Positions 44,074 to 53,570 of a stretch of DNA of 64,000 bases are shown one piece after another; the first letter of the stretch is position 1, and each line of letters opens with the position of its first letter. The notes beneath the pieces are model-generated. The model was not told where the DNA came from. It did not search any database and saw only the letters and a list, made by a program, of their open reading frames with translations. This DNA comes from Synechococcus sp. WH 8016 (GTDB taxonomy: Bacteria; Cyanobacteriota; Cyanobacteriia; PCC-6307; Cyanobiaceae): assembly GCF_000230675.1 (NCBI RefSeq), contig NZ_AGIK01000005.1, positions 62,001 through 126,000 of the forward strand, in the 5' to 3' direction. A program made the translations under genes and the position numbers.

Positions 44074-44682
44074 ATGTCCAGATACCGCGGCCCTCGCCTG
44101 AGGATCACGCGGCGCTTGGGAGACCTCCCTGGTCTCACCCGGAAGGCCGCAAAACGGTCCTATCCACCCGGTCAGCACGGCCAAGCCCGTCGCAAGCGCT
44201 CCGAATACGCAATCCGCTTAGAAGAGAAGCAAAAGCTTCGCTTCAATTACGGCGTTTCCGAACGTCAACTTGTGCGCTACGTGAAGAAAGCGCGTGCTCA
44301 GGAAGGTTCAACAGGAACCAACCTGCTCAAGCTGCTCGAGAACCGTCTCGACAATGTTTGTTTCCGCATTGGATTTGGTCCAACCGTGCCCGGCGCACGC
44401 CAATTGGTGAATCATGGCCACGTCACCGTGAATGGACGGGTCACTGATATCGCTAGTTATCAGTGCAAGGCAGGTGATGTGATCGCCATTCGCGAACGCA
44501 AGTGCAGCAAACTGCTCGCTGAAGCGAATCTTCAATTCCCAGGATTGGCCAACGTGCCTCCCCACCTTGAACTCGACAAACCCAAGCTGAGCGCGAAAGT
44601 GGTTGGCCGCGCTGAGCGCGAATGGGTGGCCCTTGAGATCAACGAACTGCTAGTGGTTGAGTACTACTCCAGAAAAGTCTGA
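44074..44682 (+). CDS. rpsD: 30S ribosomal protein S4
   Basis: A 202-residue S4: [20 protein letters not shown], the basic N-terminal region and the S4 RNA-binding domain ([40 protein letters not shown]). It binds 16S rRNA early in 30S assembly. No zinc-binding Cys motif is present (cyanobacterial type). The ORF is open from 43990, but the ATG at 44074 begins the true protein. It is followed by a hairpin with a TTCG loop. Confidence 0.98.
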   Translation: MSRYRGPRLRITRRLGDLPGLTRKAAKRSYPPGQHGQARRKRSEYAIRLEEKQKLRFNYGVSERQLVRYVKKARAQEGSTGTNLLKLLENRLDNVCFRIGFGPTVPGARQLVNHGHVTVNGRVTDIASYQCKAGDVIAIRERKCSKLLAEANLQFPGLANVPPHLELDKPKLSAKVVGRAEREWVALEINELLVVEYYSRKV

Positions 44683-44690
44683 GGTTCAAG

Positions 44691-44708
44691 CCCAGATTTC
44701 GATCTGGG
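44691..44708 (+). terminator. hairpin with TTCG tetraloop after rpsD
   Basis: CCCAGAT (44691-44697), TTCG loop, ATCTGGG (44702-44708): a seven-base-pair stem with an extra-stable UUCG tetraloop, starting eight bases after the rpsD stop. No T-run follows, so it may act as a transcript 3' end by processing or partial termination. Confidence 0.6.
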
Positions 44709-44806
44709 ACTGTTCTCAATCCATGTCTATTCCTGTTGGCCTTGGAGATCAAGCCAGCAGGATTTTTTATGCCCACACACACCTTTCAAGCCAATCAAAT
44801 AATTTT

Positions 44807-45070
44807 CTAAGTATCGCCAAATCCATTCGACTTTTTAGATGATTTCTTCTTCTTTGCCTTTGTAACGGAAGCAGGAAGCTTTTCAAGAGGTTGATCATCC
44901 TTAAAGAAAACTCCATCCAGCCATACTGTAATGATGTAAACAACGATCAAAACCGGAATCAACACAGCCCATTGATTGGGAAATTCATAGGGGATCTGCT
45001 GAACACCAAAAATCGCCAAATAGCCCGTAATTAAAGTAAATATAAATCGGCGGATACTGGCTTGATTCAA
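44807..45070 (-). CDS. small two-helix membrane protein
   Basis: An 87-residue protein with two membrane helices (RFIFTLITGYLAIFGVQ and NQWAVLIPVLIVVYIITVW) and a Lys-rich tail (TKAKKKKSSKKSNGFG). Its start appears to be TTG at 45070. The base composition is AT-richer than its neighbours. No family recognised; it is downstream of rpsD on the opposite strand. Confidence 0.6.
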   Translation of the reverse strand: MNQASIRRFIFTLITGYLAIFGVQQIPYEFPNQWAVLIPVLIVVYIITVWLDGVFFKDDQPLEKLPASVTKAKKKKSSKKSNGFGDT

Positions 45071-45176
45071 CTGAAATTCTCAATTAAACAGAACTATAAC
45101 GCTAACCCCACAAGACTCCTCAATAATCACAATATTTTTCGCTATAACCATTTTCTTTCATCAGTTATCAACGCTT

Positions 45177-45482
45177 TCAATGGGGCACACTCTTGCTCAC
45201 ACAGTCCTGACTCTCAGCAGAGATCGAACATTCGGGATCCTTTTTGCCGTACTGACTAGGCTCTCGCATCGCCCAGTACTCATCGACAACGCCAAGCAAA
45301 TAAACCATGGCTTTTTTAAGTGATTTCCTCAGACCCATGGAATTGACCCTTTTCAAGTACTGTGGCAAACAATTGCTGGTCGTGCAATCAATGACACACA
45401 ACCCTTTGCACTGAATAACGAGAGCGCACCCACGGGCGAAGCCACTGATATTCAAAAATCCAACCCTGGTTACTACAATCAT
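45177..45482 (-). CDS. small cysteine-rich hypothetical protein
   Basis: A 101-residue protein starting at the ATG 45482 (MIVVTRVGFLNISGFARGCA). It has several cysteines (RGCALVIQCKGLCVIDCTTSNC) and a Lys/Arg-rich helix (LRKSLKKAMVYLLGVV) before a polar tail with two further cysteines. The longer 125-codon frame reaches into the divergent 45510 gene and is unlikely. A secreted or disulfide-bonded role is possible, but no standard signal peptide is visible. Function unknown. Confidence 0.5.
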   Translation of the reverse strand: MIVVTRVGFLNISGFARGCALVIQCKGLCVIDCTTSNCLPQYLKRVNSMGLRKSLKKAMVYLLGVVDEYWAMREPSQYGKKDPECSISAESQDCVSKSVPH

Positions 45483-45509
45483 TTCCCTGCAACAAAGCGT
45501 TTGAACAAA

Positions 45510-45911
45510 ATGATTAAAACCAGGCCAGTCCTTCCGGCCGATCTCTTTGATCAAGCACTCTCCAAGGCCTCACTCACAGAAGAGGAAGAGGCATTCATCG
45601 AATTTGTGAGATATACAGGAGTGATCGACGAATTAATATTAAGGAAAGGTTTATCGCTACCTGCAAAACCTCCTGCCCTCTGCAGGCTTTCAGACATCTG
45701 CGAAAGAATCGGAGCCATCATTCCTGATCATTTCAGCGCTGCAATGGAATGGTCAGCAGAGCAAAGTGAAGACAAGATTGCCTGGAAAGGAAACTTGATT
45801 TGCAACATCGCCTTCAACAGTGATGGAATCGAACTTTCGCCCAATGCCGGAACAACCTTGTACCACACCTATGTTGTGCATCAAGAACTATTTATCGGTT
45901 TGGGGTTTTAG
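45510..45911 (+). CDS. hypothetical protein
   Basis: A 133-residue acidic protein starting at ATG 45510 (MIKTRPVLPADLFDQALSKA); an upstream TTG at 45501 is less likely. It has helical segments (ASLTEEEEAFIEFVRYTGVI) and a beta-rich C-terminal part. No membrane segment, signal or recognised domain. It lies between two minus-strand small genes. Confidence 0.55.
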   Translation: MIKTRPVLPADLFDQALSKASLTEEEEAFIEFVRYTGVIDELILRKGLSLPAKPPALCRLSDICERIGAIIPDHFSAAMEWSAEQSEDKIAWKGNLICNIAFNSDGIELSPNAGTTLYHTYVVHQELFIGLGF

Positions 45912-45982
45912 TCCCTAACCACACAGCATCTCATTCATCGCTCAACGTCTTGATTCGAGGAATCAAGAAAGTTTTCTTACAT

Positions 45983-46240
45983 TCAGCGAATCAGAGTCGC
46001 CTTGAAAAAGCCAAGACCTAGCCCCATTCCCTTGGGCTTATCCTCCAGAAATGTGATCGCCAATTCAAAATCCATCAAGCCTTTCTCTTCAATAAAATCT
46101 CGTGGAAGTTTGCCGCTTCGTTGATCGAGATAACGCCCATGAATCTTTTCTTTGTTCTTACTTAAGAAGTCAACAATCTCCTGAAGCACATGATCACGCC
46201 ATTCATCCTTGTCACTTTGCTGCACCTGGCTTTCCTTCAT
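45983..46240 (-). CDS. small hypothetical protein
   Basis: An 85-residue charged protein (MKESQVQQSDKDEWRDHVLQ, then EIVDFLSKNKEKIHGRYLD and a C-terminal FLEDKPKGMGLGLGFF). The ATG at 46240 is preferred to a TTG at 46255. No known family. It lies 48 bases after the ABC transporter stop in the same direction, so it may be co-transcribed with it. Confidence 0.5.
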   Translation of the reverse strand: MKESQVQQSDKDEWRDHVLQEIVDFLSKNKEKIHGRYLDQRSGKLPRDFIEEKGLMDFELAITFLEDKPKGMGLGLGFFKATLIR

Positions 46241-46288
46241 GATGCATTCCAACAACCTTTGAACGCTAAGACGCCCTGAGGCAAACCA

Positions 46289-48286
46289 TCAAGCCTGCGG
46301 GAAGGCATAGTCATGGGCATCACACAACCTCCAGCCGCCGTCACGATCAAGCTCCAGAACAGAGTCGTGAAAGGGCAGCAAAGTAGACCGATGTCCCACA
46401 CTCACATACCCAGCGCCAGCATCACGGAGTAGCTGATACACCGCCCGTTCCGTTGGGATGTCTAACGCGCTGGTGGATTCATCGAGAAGCACAAATTTCA
46501 TCTTGGCCCGCAAAACCCTCGCAAAGGCAATTCTCTGCTGCTCTCCCACAGAGAGCACTTTTGGCCAATCAATGAACGCCTCTGATGACTCAAGGGTCTG
46601 GTGAACGGAAGAAAGAGAGACCGAGTCGAGCAGTGTGTACATCCGCTCCTGGTTGAGATCCAACTCAACATCTGGATAGAGCAGCTGTTCGCGCAAGGAG
46701 CCTGAAAACACATAGGGCTTCTGCGGAACAAAGATCACCCCCTCTCGAAATCCCCGTGATGCCACCACTCCAGAAGCGGGAGGCCAAAGGCCGCTGAACA
46801 TCCGCAGCAACGACGTTTTCCCACATCCCGATGGACCCACAACAAGAAGACGACTCTCCTGATCGAGATCGATGCTGAGGTTTCGCACCAATGTGCGCTC
46901 TTCGGATGGAATCTTCAGCGTGGCGGACTCCACATGAATCATCACCCCAGGAGCTAGCAGATTGGCTTCGGGAGCTGAATGCGATGCAGACAAGGAAGGG
47001 CCAGTCTCGAGATCACCTGCGCTGAGATCGAAACCATGACCAATTTCAGTTAGACGTTGGCCATTGGAAAGCAAATTGGCGATATCAGGGAAATTATCCA
47101 CAACAAAGCTAAAAGCTCGCGTCACAGACCCGAATGCCATTGATACTTGAATGAAAACCCCATACTCAATTTCGCCCTTAAAGTAAACAGACCAAAGCAA
47201 AAGATAAGGAGCCAGGTAGGTAAAATTCCTGAATGCAACCGAAATAGACCTTACCACTGAACTGAATCGAATCACACGATATTGATTTCCAATGGCGGCA
47301 AATAATGCATCTATACCTCGCGCCCATTCGCTCCTTTCACCGCCGTAGAAAGCAATCGACTCAGCATTATCTCGAACACGCGTCAAAGAGTAGCGGAAAT
47401 CAGCATTTAGCATCAATTGAATATAATTCAATTGAACAAGTTTCTTGCCAACAAAAGCAATTAGACCAGTCGTGAAGACCGCATACACCACTACATATAA
47501 AAGAATCCACGCATCAATAGTAATCAAGACTACGGCGAAACTTGCAGCCGAAACAAAAGATTCAACCAGCTCAAAAAACAACTCCGAGCTTTTCTCTGTG
47601 AACTTTTCAATATCTTGCGCAATCCTTTGATCAGGATTATCAATCGGAACGCCATCAACTGAGCCAGTAGAGCTCAGCCGGTAGAAAAATCTCCCGCCCA
47701 GATAACCACCAAAAAAGCGTAGGGTCATCGCTTCACGCCAAAAATTAGCAAACGCACTTCTGGTAAAGCTATAGACATAAATCGCCGGAATAAAAACACA
47801 CAACAAGACAAAAATTTGAACCAATCCCCTACGAGAACCCGCAACATCTCTAGCTACGAATGAATTGGTCAGATCCCTTAAAAAGTAAGTTATAAGAACC
47901 GAGAGTGCGCTTACAACCAACAAAAACCAAAAAATAACCAGTACATACAACCAAGCCACACGCCGACGGGTATCCATCCCCCGAAGAGGCCATGCAGCGA
48001 AACCAGCCGCCATAACGGACAACACCGTAAGCACAGCTAAGGCGCGGCTATTCACAAGCCAGCCAGCAAAATCAACCATCACACTCAGACCAGTGATCAA
48101 GTCGGCTGGAAGGAAATGAGTGATCAGACCATTCGCAATGAAAATGGTCCAGGCTGATAAGCCAAGGGAGACAGCAATCACCGAGCTCATCAGAGCGATA
48201 AACAGCTGTAGCGAGCGCCGATCTGTGCCATTCACGAAAAAAGGCAGCAACAACTGCCTTAGATCTTTCGTATTCGTTGCGCCCAT
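46289..48286 (-). CDS. ABC half-transporter, SbmA/YddA-like (ABCD family)
   Basis: A 665-residue fused permease-ATPase. The N-terminal about 400 residues are membrane-spanning with the ABC_membrane_2 pattern (LRDLTNSFVARDVAGSRRGL, IDNPDQRIAQDIEKFTE), the C-terminal ATPase has GPSGCGKTSLLRMF (Walker A), LSVGEQQRIAFARVL (signature) and KFVLLDESTSALD (Walker B). Related bacterial proteins import peptides or vitamin B12, and eukaryotic ABCD proteins carry acyl-CoA; substrate here unknown. A second ATG at 48310 adds eight residues; 48286 is preferred. Divergent from the metB-like gene. Confidence 0.92.
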   Translation of the reverse strand: MGATNTKDLRQLLLPFFVNGTDRRSLQLFIALMSSVIAVSLGLSAWTIFIANGLITHFLPADLITGLSVMVDFAGWLVNSRALAVLTVLSVMAAGFAAWPLRGMDTRRRVAWLYVLVIFWFLLVVSALSVLITYFLRDLTNSFVARDVAGSRRGLVQIFVLLCVFIPAIYVYSFTRSAFANFWREAMTLRFFGGYLGGRFFYRLSSTGSVDGVPIDNPDQRIAQDIEKFTEKSSELFFELVESFVSAASFAVVLITIDAWILLYVVVYAVFTTGLIAFVGKKLVQLNYIQLMLNADFRYSLTRVRDNAESIAFYGGERSEWARGIDALFAAIGNQYRVIRFSSVVRSISVAFRNFTYLAPYLLLWSVYFKGEIEYGVFIQVSMAFGSVTRAFSFVVDNFPDIANLLSNGQRLTEIGHGFDLSAGDLETGPSLSASHSAPEANLLAPGVMIHVESATLKIPSEERTLVRNLSIDLDQESRLLVVGPSGCGKTSLLRMFSGLWPPASGVVASRGFREGVIFVPQKPYVFSGSLREQLLYPDVELDLNQERMYTLLDSVSLSSVHQTLESSEAFIDWPKVLSVGEQQRIAFARVLRAKMKFVLLDESTSALDIPTERAVYQLLRDAGAGYVSVGHRSTLLPFHDSVLELDRDGGWRLCDAHDYAFPQA

Positions 48287-48356
48287 CAACACTCCTTCAC
48301 CGATCCTCATCTTGAAGGCCAGCCAGCCCCTTCAACATCCCTTCAACAAAGGTCCG

Positions 48357-49547
48357 TTGAATAGCCTTGCTATAGATCGCATCAACGCCTTGCAGCGTCC
48401 TGTCCCAGAACCGGCGACAGCCACCCGGGCCATTCACCACGGCGAAAGCTTCGCGAGCGAAACCGGCACGGTGATGCCACCCATCTACGCCACCTCTACG
48501 TTTGAGCATGGCAATCCAGGCGGATTCGATTACACCCGCTCGGGCAACCCCAACTTCCGCATTCTTGAAACGGTGTTGGCCTCCGTAGAGGCGTGTAGCC
48601 ATGCCACGGTGTTTGGTTCAGGGGTCAGTGCGATCACCGCGATTGCCTCCACCCTGAGCCAGGGAGATTTGGTGCTCTGCGAGGAGAACCTCTACGGCTG
48701 CACCGTGCGCTTGTTCGAACAGGTGTTTGCCAAGTTTGGGGTGCGCACCGAATGGGTGGATTTCACCAACCCCGAGGCGGCAGCCCGCATCATTGAGCGG
48801 CAGCCAGCGATGGTCTGGCTGGAGAGTCCCACCAATCCACTGCTCAAGGTCATTGACCTCGATGCGGTCTGCAGCGCTGCCCGCTCCGCGGGCGTCCCCG
48901 TCGTGGTCGACAACACCTTCGCGACCGCCTTGGTGCAACGTCCTCTGGAACTCGGCGCCACCCTGTCCCTCACCAGCACCACGAAATACATCAATGGGCA
49001 TTCCGATGCCCTCGGTGGTGCGGTTTGCACCGATGAGCCCAGCTGGCACCAAAAGATGGTGTTTGCCCAAAAAGCATTGGGGCTGATGCCCTCACCCTTC
49101 GACTGTTGGCTGATCACCCGAGGCATCAAAACGCTGCCTCTGCGCCTGAACCAACAGATGGCGAATGCCGCTGCGGTGGCAGATCATTTGGCATCCCATC
49201 CCGCCGTGTCGTGGGTGCGCTACCCAGGACGAGACGATCATCCACAGAGGGCTGTGGCCTCGCGCCAGATGAAGGGAGGCGGAGCGATCGTGACGATTGG
49301 ATTAAATGCGAGCCGTGAACAGGCCTATGCCGTGTGTAAAGCCCTGCGTTGGTTCACGATGGCCGAAAGCCTTGGCGGAGTTGAGAGCTTGATCTGCCAT
49401 CCAGCCACCATGACCCACGCCGCCGTTTCTGCCGAGATCAAAACAGCCTTAGGAATCAGCGACGGACTGATACGTCTATCGCTTGGCTGCGAAGACATCA
49501 CGGACCTCTTGATCGATCTTGACCACGCCCTCAGCCTGCTTCCGTGA
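48357..49547 (+). CDS. metB: cystathionine gamma-synthase-like PLP enzyme
   Basis: A 396-residue fold-type I Cys/Met-metabolism enzyme: SETGTVMPPIYATSTFEHGN, YTRSGNPNFRILETVLASVE, LESPTNPLLKVIDLD, VVDNTFATALVQRPLELGA and the PLP lysine (Lys210) in SLTSTTKYINGHSDALGG. It would join O-succinyl- or O-acetylhomoserine with cysteine, or act as a lyase; the activity cannot be told from sequence. The frame is open from 48120, but the TTG at 48357 is the first start that does not overlap the divergent ABC transporter. Overlaps the next gene by four bases (GTGA). Confidence 0.88.
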   Translation: MNSLAIDRINALQRPVPEPATATRAIHHGESFASETGTVMPPIYATSTFEHGNPGGFDYTRSGNPNFRILETVLASVEACSHATVFGSGVSAITAIASTLSQGDLVLCEENLYGCTVRLFEQVFAKFGVRTEWVDFTNPEAAARIIERQPAMVWLESPTNPLLKVIDLDAVCSAARSAGVPVVVDNTFATALVQRPLELGATLSLTSTTKYINGHSDALGGAVCTDEPSWHQKMVFAQKALGLMPSPFDCWLITRGIKTLPLRLNQQMANAAAVADHLASHPAVSWVRYPGRDDHPQRAVASRQMKGGGAIVTIGLNASREQAYAVCKALRWFTMAESLGGVESLICHPATMTHAAVSAEIKTALGISDGLIRLSLGCEDITDLLIDLDHALSLLP

Positions 49548-51028
49548 GTCCCCGCGATCTCCTGCGCAATCCCTGCTGGCAAGGCGAGGACCTCGGCCAT
49601 CCCTTGCCTGACAGCACCCACGCCGTATCGGTGGCCTTACCGCGCTGGCGCGACGTCATCGCCTACGAAGACAACGATCCGCAATGCCGCTCGCAATTAC
49701 GAGCGTTTTATCCACGTTTTGCGCTCCATCCTTTGGTTGCGGAGGTTGCCCGCAAAACCCTAGCGATGCTGCCAGCCGGCATGACTTCGGCTGGATCCAG
49801 TGCTTGGCCCTACCCCAACAGAGCTGCCGCCCAGCTCGCCCAGGACCATTGCCATGGGGTGGCTCCCCATGCTTCCACCCAAATCGTGGATCAACTCGGA
49901 CTCGCCGTCTTGATTGCCAACGCTGAAGCAAGCCCCCATGCCAAGGCTTTCTGGCAACACGCTGGTTTAGGAGCCTCGTCGCGACGGGCCGCGATCAGCT
50001 TGAACAAGGAAGCAGCACCAGCAGCTGGGAGCGCTGATCAAGCCCAGGCTCTTGTGATCGAACGACTGGCCGCCATCTATGGGTGTGAATCCCAGCAATT
50101 GAGCCTGCATCCCTCCGGGATGGCTGCTCTGCACACCGCTCTTCAATGGGTCACGGCATTGCGCCCCGGACGCCCCACCCTGCAAATCGGCTTCCCTTAC
50201 GTGGATGTGCTGAAACTGCCTCAGGTGGTCTTTGCCGGCAGCGAACTGCTCCTCGACAGCAGCAGCGCAGCCGTAGAAGCCGCTCTTGATCGCATCGATC
50301 CAGCAGCTGTGATTGTGGAACTACCCAGCAATCCACTTCTTCAGTGCGTGGATCTCTCCACCCTCGCCCGCCTAGCCCACGACCGAGGGATTCTAGTGAT
50401 CGCAGACGACACGATCGGCTCTTGCTTGAACATCGATCCCCTGCCTCACGCAGACCTGATCTTCAGTTCCCTCACCAAAAGTTTTGCCGGCCGTGGTGAT
50501 GTGTTGTCTGGATCCCTGGTCGTGAGCCCTTGGTCCCCATGGGAGCAAACCTTCCGAGAGCAGCGATCAATCACAGGGTTCGTCGCCCTTGGCGATGCCG
50601 ATGTGATCGCCCTGGAACAAGGAAGCCGCGATGTCCAAGCACGCGTTCCCCAACTCAATCGCCATGCCCAAGCCTTAGCCGCGCGGCTCAACCGCCACCC
50701 GGCAGTGGCTCGCGTGTATTACCCCGATCAATGCGCCAACTTCCATAGCCTCCTGCGCCCCGGTGCCGGACATGGTTGTCTGCTCTCCTTTGAACTCAAG
50801 GGCGGTAGCGATCAAGCCCAAGCCGTTTACGACGCGTTGTCGGTATGCAAAGGGCCAAGCCTGGGCACACCGTTCACCTTGGTGTGCCCCTATGTGCTTT
50901 TGGCTCACTACGACGAGCTGGCTTGGGCTAAGGACTGCGGCGTTCCCGCTCACCTCCTGCGCGTCTCGGTCGGACTCGAACAGCCTGAGGAGCTTTGGCA
51001 ACGGTTTGAACGCGCCCTGTCTCGTTAG
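49544..51028 (+). CDS. second cystathionine gamma-synthase-like enzyme, fungal STR2-type
   Basis: A 494-residue PLP enzyme with an N-terminal extension of about 130 residues: HPLPDSTHAVSVALPRWRDV, YEDNDPQCRSQLRAFYPRF, matching the leading domain of STR2-type cystathionine gamma-synthases of fungi. The catalytic domain has VIVELPSNPLLQCVDL, DDTIGSCLNIDPLP and Lys312 in FSSLTKSFAGRGDVLSG. It is translationally coupled to the metB-like gene, suggesting linked roles in transsulfuration or direct sulfhydrylation. Some catalytic residues of the canonical enzyme are replaced in this copy, so activity is uncertain. Confidence 0.82.
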   Translation: MSPRDLLRNPCWQGEDLGHPLPDSTHAVSVALPRWRDVIAYEDNDPQCRSQLRAFYPRFALHPLVAEVARKTLAMLPAGMTSAGSSAWPYPNRAAAQLAQDHCHGVAPHASTQIVDQLGLAVLIANAEASPHAKAFWQHAGLGASSRRAAISLNKEAAPAAGSADQAQALVIERLAAIYGCESQQLSLHPSGMAALHTALQWVTALRPGRPTLQIGFPYVDVLKLPQVVFAGSELLLDSSSAAVEAALDRIDPAAVIVELPSNPLLQCVDLSTLARLAHDRGILVIADDTIGSCLNIDPLPHADLIFSSLTKSFAGRGDVLSGSLVVSPWSPWEQTFREQRSITGFVALGDADVIALEQGSRDVQARVPQLNRHAQALAARLNRHPAVARVYYPDQCANFHSLLRPGAGHGCLLSFELKGGSDQAQAVYDALSVCKGPSLGTPFTLVCPYVLLAHYDELAWAKDCGVPAHLLRVSVGLEQPEELWQRFERALSR

Positions 51029-51032
51029 GCCA

Positions 51033-51216
51033 CTAAAAACGCAGACGCAAACTCGCCAGAACGGCTTGAGATTGAAGATCAATCTGAGTGCCAGCTATCT
51101 CGAGAACCGAGTCGCAGATAGGGGCCACGCCACTGCTCCTCAGACTCTGCCCAAGCAGCAGCAGGGGAGATAGCAATCAAAGCGCATGTCAAAAACGACG
51201 CGTAGCAGGTTTTCAT
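51033..51216 (-). pseudogene. remnant of a secreted, probably outer-membrane beta-barrel protein gene
   Basis: A minus-strand reading frame starts at 51216 with a clear signal peptide (MKTCYASFLTCALIAISPAA, cleavage after AWA), then ESEEQWRGPYLRLGSRD, and stops at 51079. In the next frame the sequence continues AGTQIDLQSQAVLASLRLRF and stops at 51033; the closing Phe and alternating pattern are typical of an outer-membrane beta-barrel end. The pieces together are only about 60 residues, so an internal deletion plus a frameshift is the simplest reading. A short, intact 45-residue secreted peptide is an alternative. Confidence 0.5.
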
Positions 51217-51249
51217 CGGAAACCCAGACAGTTTTCATCGGAAACCCAG
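51209..51249 (+). repeat. tandem 22-base duplication over the pseudogene start codon
   Basis: The 19-base unit GTTTTCATCGGAAACCCAG occurs at 51209-51227 and again at 51231-51249, a 22-base period. On the minus strand each copy contains TTTCCGATGAAAAC, that is, a start codon in context; because 22 is not a multiple of three, the two starts open different frames. It lies in the 342-base gap between the STR2-like gene and cysK, which otherwise holds only the pseudogene remnant. Confidence 0.75.
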
Positions 51250-51370
51250 CTGTTGATCTGGTCGGCTTAGCCAAACCCACATCAACAGACGCCGAAGTCT
51301 TAAAAGGGCCTGAAGCTGGAATCAAGTGCCAGTGATGGCAATTAAATTTCTAGAAAATAATTCCAGCCTC

Positions 51371-52357
51371 ATGTCCCGCGTCTACGCCGACAACAGCCAA
51401 GCCATCGGCAACACTCCGCTCGTTCGCCTCAACCACGTCACCAAGGGTTGCAAAGCCACGGTTTTGGCCAAAATCGAAGGCCGCAACCCCGCCTACAGCG
51501 TGAAGTGCAGGATTGGCGCCAACATGATCTGGGACGCTGAAAAGCGCGGTGTTCTCAGCGAAGGCAAAACCATCGTGGAGCCCACCTCAGGCAACACTGG
51601 CATTGCCCTGGCCTTCACTGCGGCAGCTCGGGGTTACAAGCTGATCCTCACCATGCCGGAATCGATGTCGATTGAACGTCGACGGGTGATGGCCGTGCTT
51701 GGTGCCGAACTGATTCTCACGGAAGCCGCCAAGGGCATGCCTGGCGCCATCGCCAAGGCCAAGGAAATTGCTGATAGCGATCCTGCCAAGTACTTCATGC
51801 CTGGGCAGTTCGATAATCCCGCCAACCCAGAGATCCACGAGAAGACCACTGGGCCTGAGATCTGGAGTGACTGCGATGGAGCGATCGATGTCTTGGTCGC
51901 CGGCGTTGGCACCGGCGGCACCATCACCGGCGTCTCGCGTTACATCAAACAGGAAAAGGGCAAGGCCATCACCTCGGTAGCCGTGGAGCCAAGCCACAGC
52001 CCTGTGATCACCCAAACCATGAATGGCGAGGCGCTCAAGCCAGGCCCCCACAAAATTCAAGGCATCGGCGCCGGCTTCATCCCCAAGAATCTCGATCTCT
52101 CTGTGGTCGATCGCGTGGAGCAAGTCACCAACGAGGAATCGATCGAAATGGCCCTGCGTTTGGCCCAGGAGGAAGGCCTGCTAGTAGGGATTTCTTGTGG
52201 CGCCGCAGCCGCAGCGGCCATTCGCCTCGCCCAACAGGATGAATTTGCTGGCAAAACGATCGTGGTGGTCCTACCCGACCTTGCCGAGCGTTATCTCTCC
52301 TCCGTGATGTTCGCCGATGTGCCCACCGGCATCATCGAACAACCCGTTCCTGTCTGA
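51371..52357 (+). CDS. cysK: cysteine synthase A (O-acetylserine sulfhydrylase)
   Basis: A 328-residue PLP enzyme starting [20 protein letters not shown]. The PLP lysine (Lys45) is in [11 protein letters not shown], the substrate loop [20 protein letters not shown] and the phosphate-binding [10 protein letters not shown] segment are present. It makes cysteine from O-acetylserine and sulfide. The start at 51371 is chosen over 51326 because the family begins at this point. It is followed by a good terminator at 52402-52426. Confidence 0.97.
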   Translation: MSRVYADNSQAIGNTPLVRLNHVTKGCKATVLAKIEGRNPAYSVKCRIGANMIWDAEKRGVLSEGKTIVEPTSGNTGIALAFTAAARGYKLILTMPESMSIERRRVMAVLGAELILTEAAKGMPGAIAKAKEIADSDPAKYFMPGQFDNPANPEIHEKTTGPEIWSDCDGAIDVLVAGVGTGGTITGVSRYIKQEKGKAITSVAVEPSHSPVITQTMNGEALKPGPHKIQGIGAGFIPKNLDLSVVDRVEQVTNEESIEMALRLAQEEGLLVGISCGAAAAAAIRLAQQDEFAGKTIVVVLPDLAERYLSSVMFADVPTGIIEQPVPV

Positions 52358-52401
52358 TCAACACGTTTTAGATCAACACCTTCGCGAATGAGCGTTGTGA
52401 T

Positions 52402-52426
52402 GCCCCGTCTGAGCACGGGGCTTTTT
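52402..52426 (+). terminator. rho-independent terminator of cysK
   Basis: GCCCCGT (52402-52408) and ACGGGGC (52415-52421) form a GC-rich seven-base-pair stem with a six-base loop, directly followed by TTTTT. It ends the cysK transcript and stands ahead of the convergent queA stop. Confidence 0.92.
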
Positions 52427-52448
52427 CATGTGCCCACCAAAAGGCTCC

Positions 52449-53570
52449 TTAGGCCGTACCTCCAGGACGTGCATCGCAAAGCACCGCCTCAGGAGCAATC
52501 CACATGGCATCGCCATAGGAATAAAAGCGATACATCTCCTCGATCGCTGCGGCATAGATCTGAAGCAACGGGTCGCGACCAATCAGGGCGCTCACAAGAA
52601 GCAACAGGGAGCTCTTGGGAAGGTGGAAATTTGTGAGCAAACCTTGCACAACTTGGAAGCGATAGCCGGGCTGAATCACGAGGTCCACAGGCCCCTTCAA
52701 GGGCTGCAGACTCCCTCCACCCGCAGCAGCTGCCGCCTCCAGTGCGCGCACACTCGTGGTGCCCACGGCAATCACCCGGCCGCCGCGAGCTCTACAGGCC
52801 AAGACCGCTTCCACCACTTCAGGGCGCACCTCCACCCATTCACTGTGCAAGGTGAGATCCTTCAGATCCTCCGTTTCTACCGGCCGAAAGGTGCCTAATC
52901 CCACATGCAAGGTCACATGGGCCAAAGCGACACCCCGCTCAGCAATCGCCTCTAGTAAGGCATCGCTGAGATGCAATCCCGCCGTCGGAGCGGCGACCGC
53001 TCCTGGACGGGTGGCGTAGCGGGTTTGATAGCGCTCTTGATCCGAGCTGTCATGTCGCGTGATGTAAGGAGGAAGCGGCACTTCTCCGTAACGCTCCAAC
53101 AGTCCTTCGAGTGCAAGCGCATCCACGCAATCCGGAGGAAACTGCACGATCCGGCCGCCGCTGGCAGCATCGTTTGCCAGCACGGCTAAGGACAACGGTT
53201 CTTGCTCCAAGGCCTCGAGCCAAAGCTGATCACCAGGCCGCATGCGTTTGGCAGGTCTCGCTAAACACAACCACCTCCCCTCGCCACGGGGCTCGAGCAC
53301 GAGCAATTCACCCAAACCACCGCCACTGCGCCGCACCCGAAGACGGGCTTTCAGAACGCGGGTGTCATTCACCACCAAAAGATCGCCAGGTTGCAACTCC
53401 TGCTGCCAGTCCCAAACGCGTTGATGCCTCAGCTCAGACAGGGAGCTCCCTGCAGGGGGCACCACCAACAGACGCGCATCGTGCCGCGGCTCCACCGGCG
53501 CCTGCGCAATCCTTTCTTCCGGCAGAACGTAGTCATACGAGCTGAGCTGGAGATCGCGTGAGTCAGGCAT
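52449..53570 (-). CDS. queA: S-adenosylmethionine:tRNA ribosyltransferase-isomerase
   Basis: A 373-residue enzyme: [77 protein letters not shown] and [17 protein letters not shown], all QueA signatures. It transfers the ribose of SAM to preQ1-tRNA, making epoxyqueuosine. The ATG at 53570 ([13 protein letters not shown]) is preferred to 53618 and overlaps the stop of the KimA-like gene by eight bases. Confidence 0.97.
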   Translation of the reverse strand: MPDSRDLQLSSYDYVLPEERIAQAPVEPRHDARLLVVPPAGSSLSELRHQRVWDWQQELQPGDLLVVNDTRVLKARLRVRRSGGGLGELLVLEPRGEGRWLCLARPAKRMRPGDQLWLEALEQEPLSLAVLANDAASGGRIVQFPPDCVDALALEGLLERYGEVPLPPYITRHDSSDQERYQTRYATRPGAVAAPTAGLHLSDALLEAIAERGVALAHVTLHVGLGTFRPVETEDLKDLTLHSEWVEVRPEVVEAVLACRARGGRVIAVGTTSVRALEAAAAAGGGSLQPLKGPVDLVIQPGYRFQVVQGLLTNFHLPKSSLLLLVSALIGRDPLLQIYAAAIEEMYRFYSYGDAMWIAPEAVLCDARPGGTA

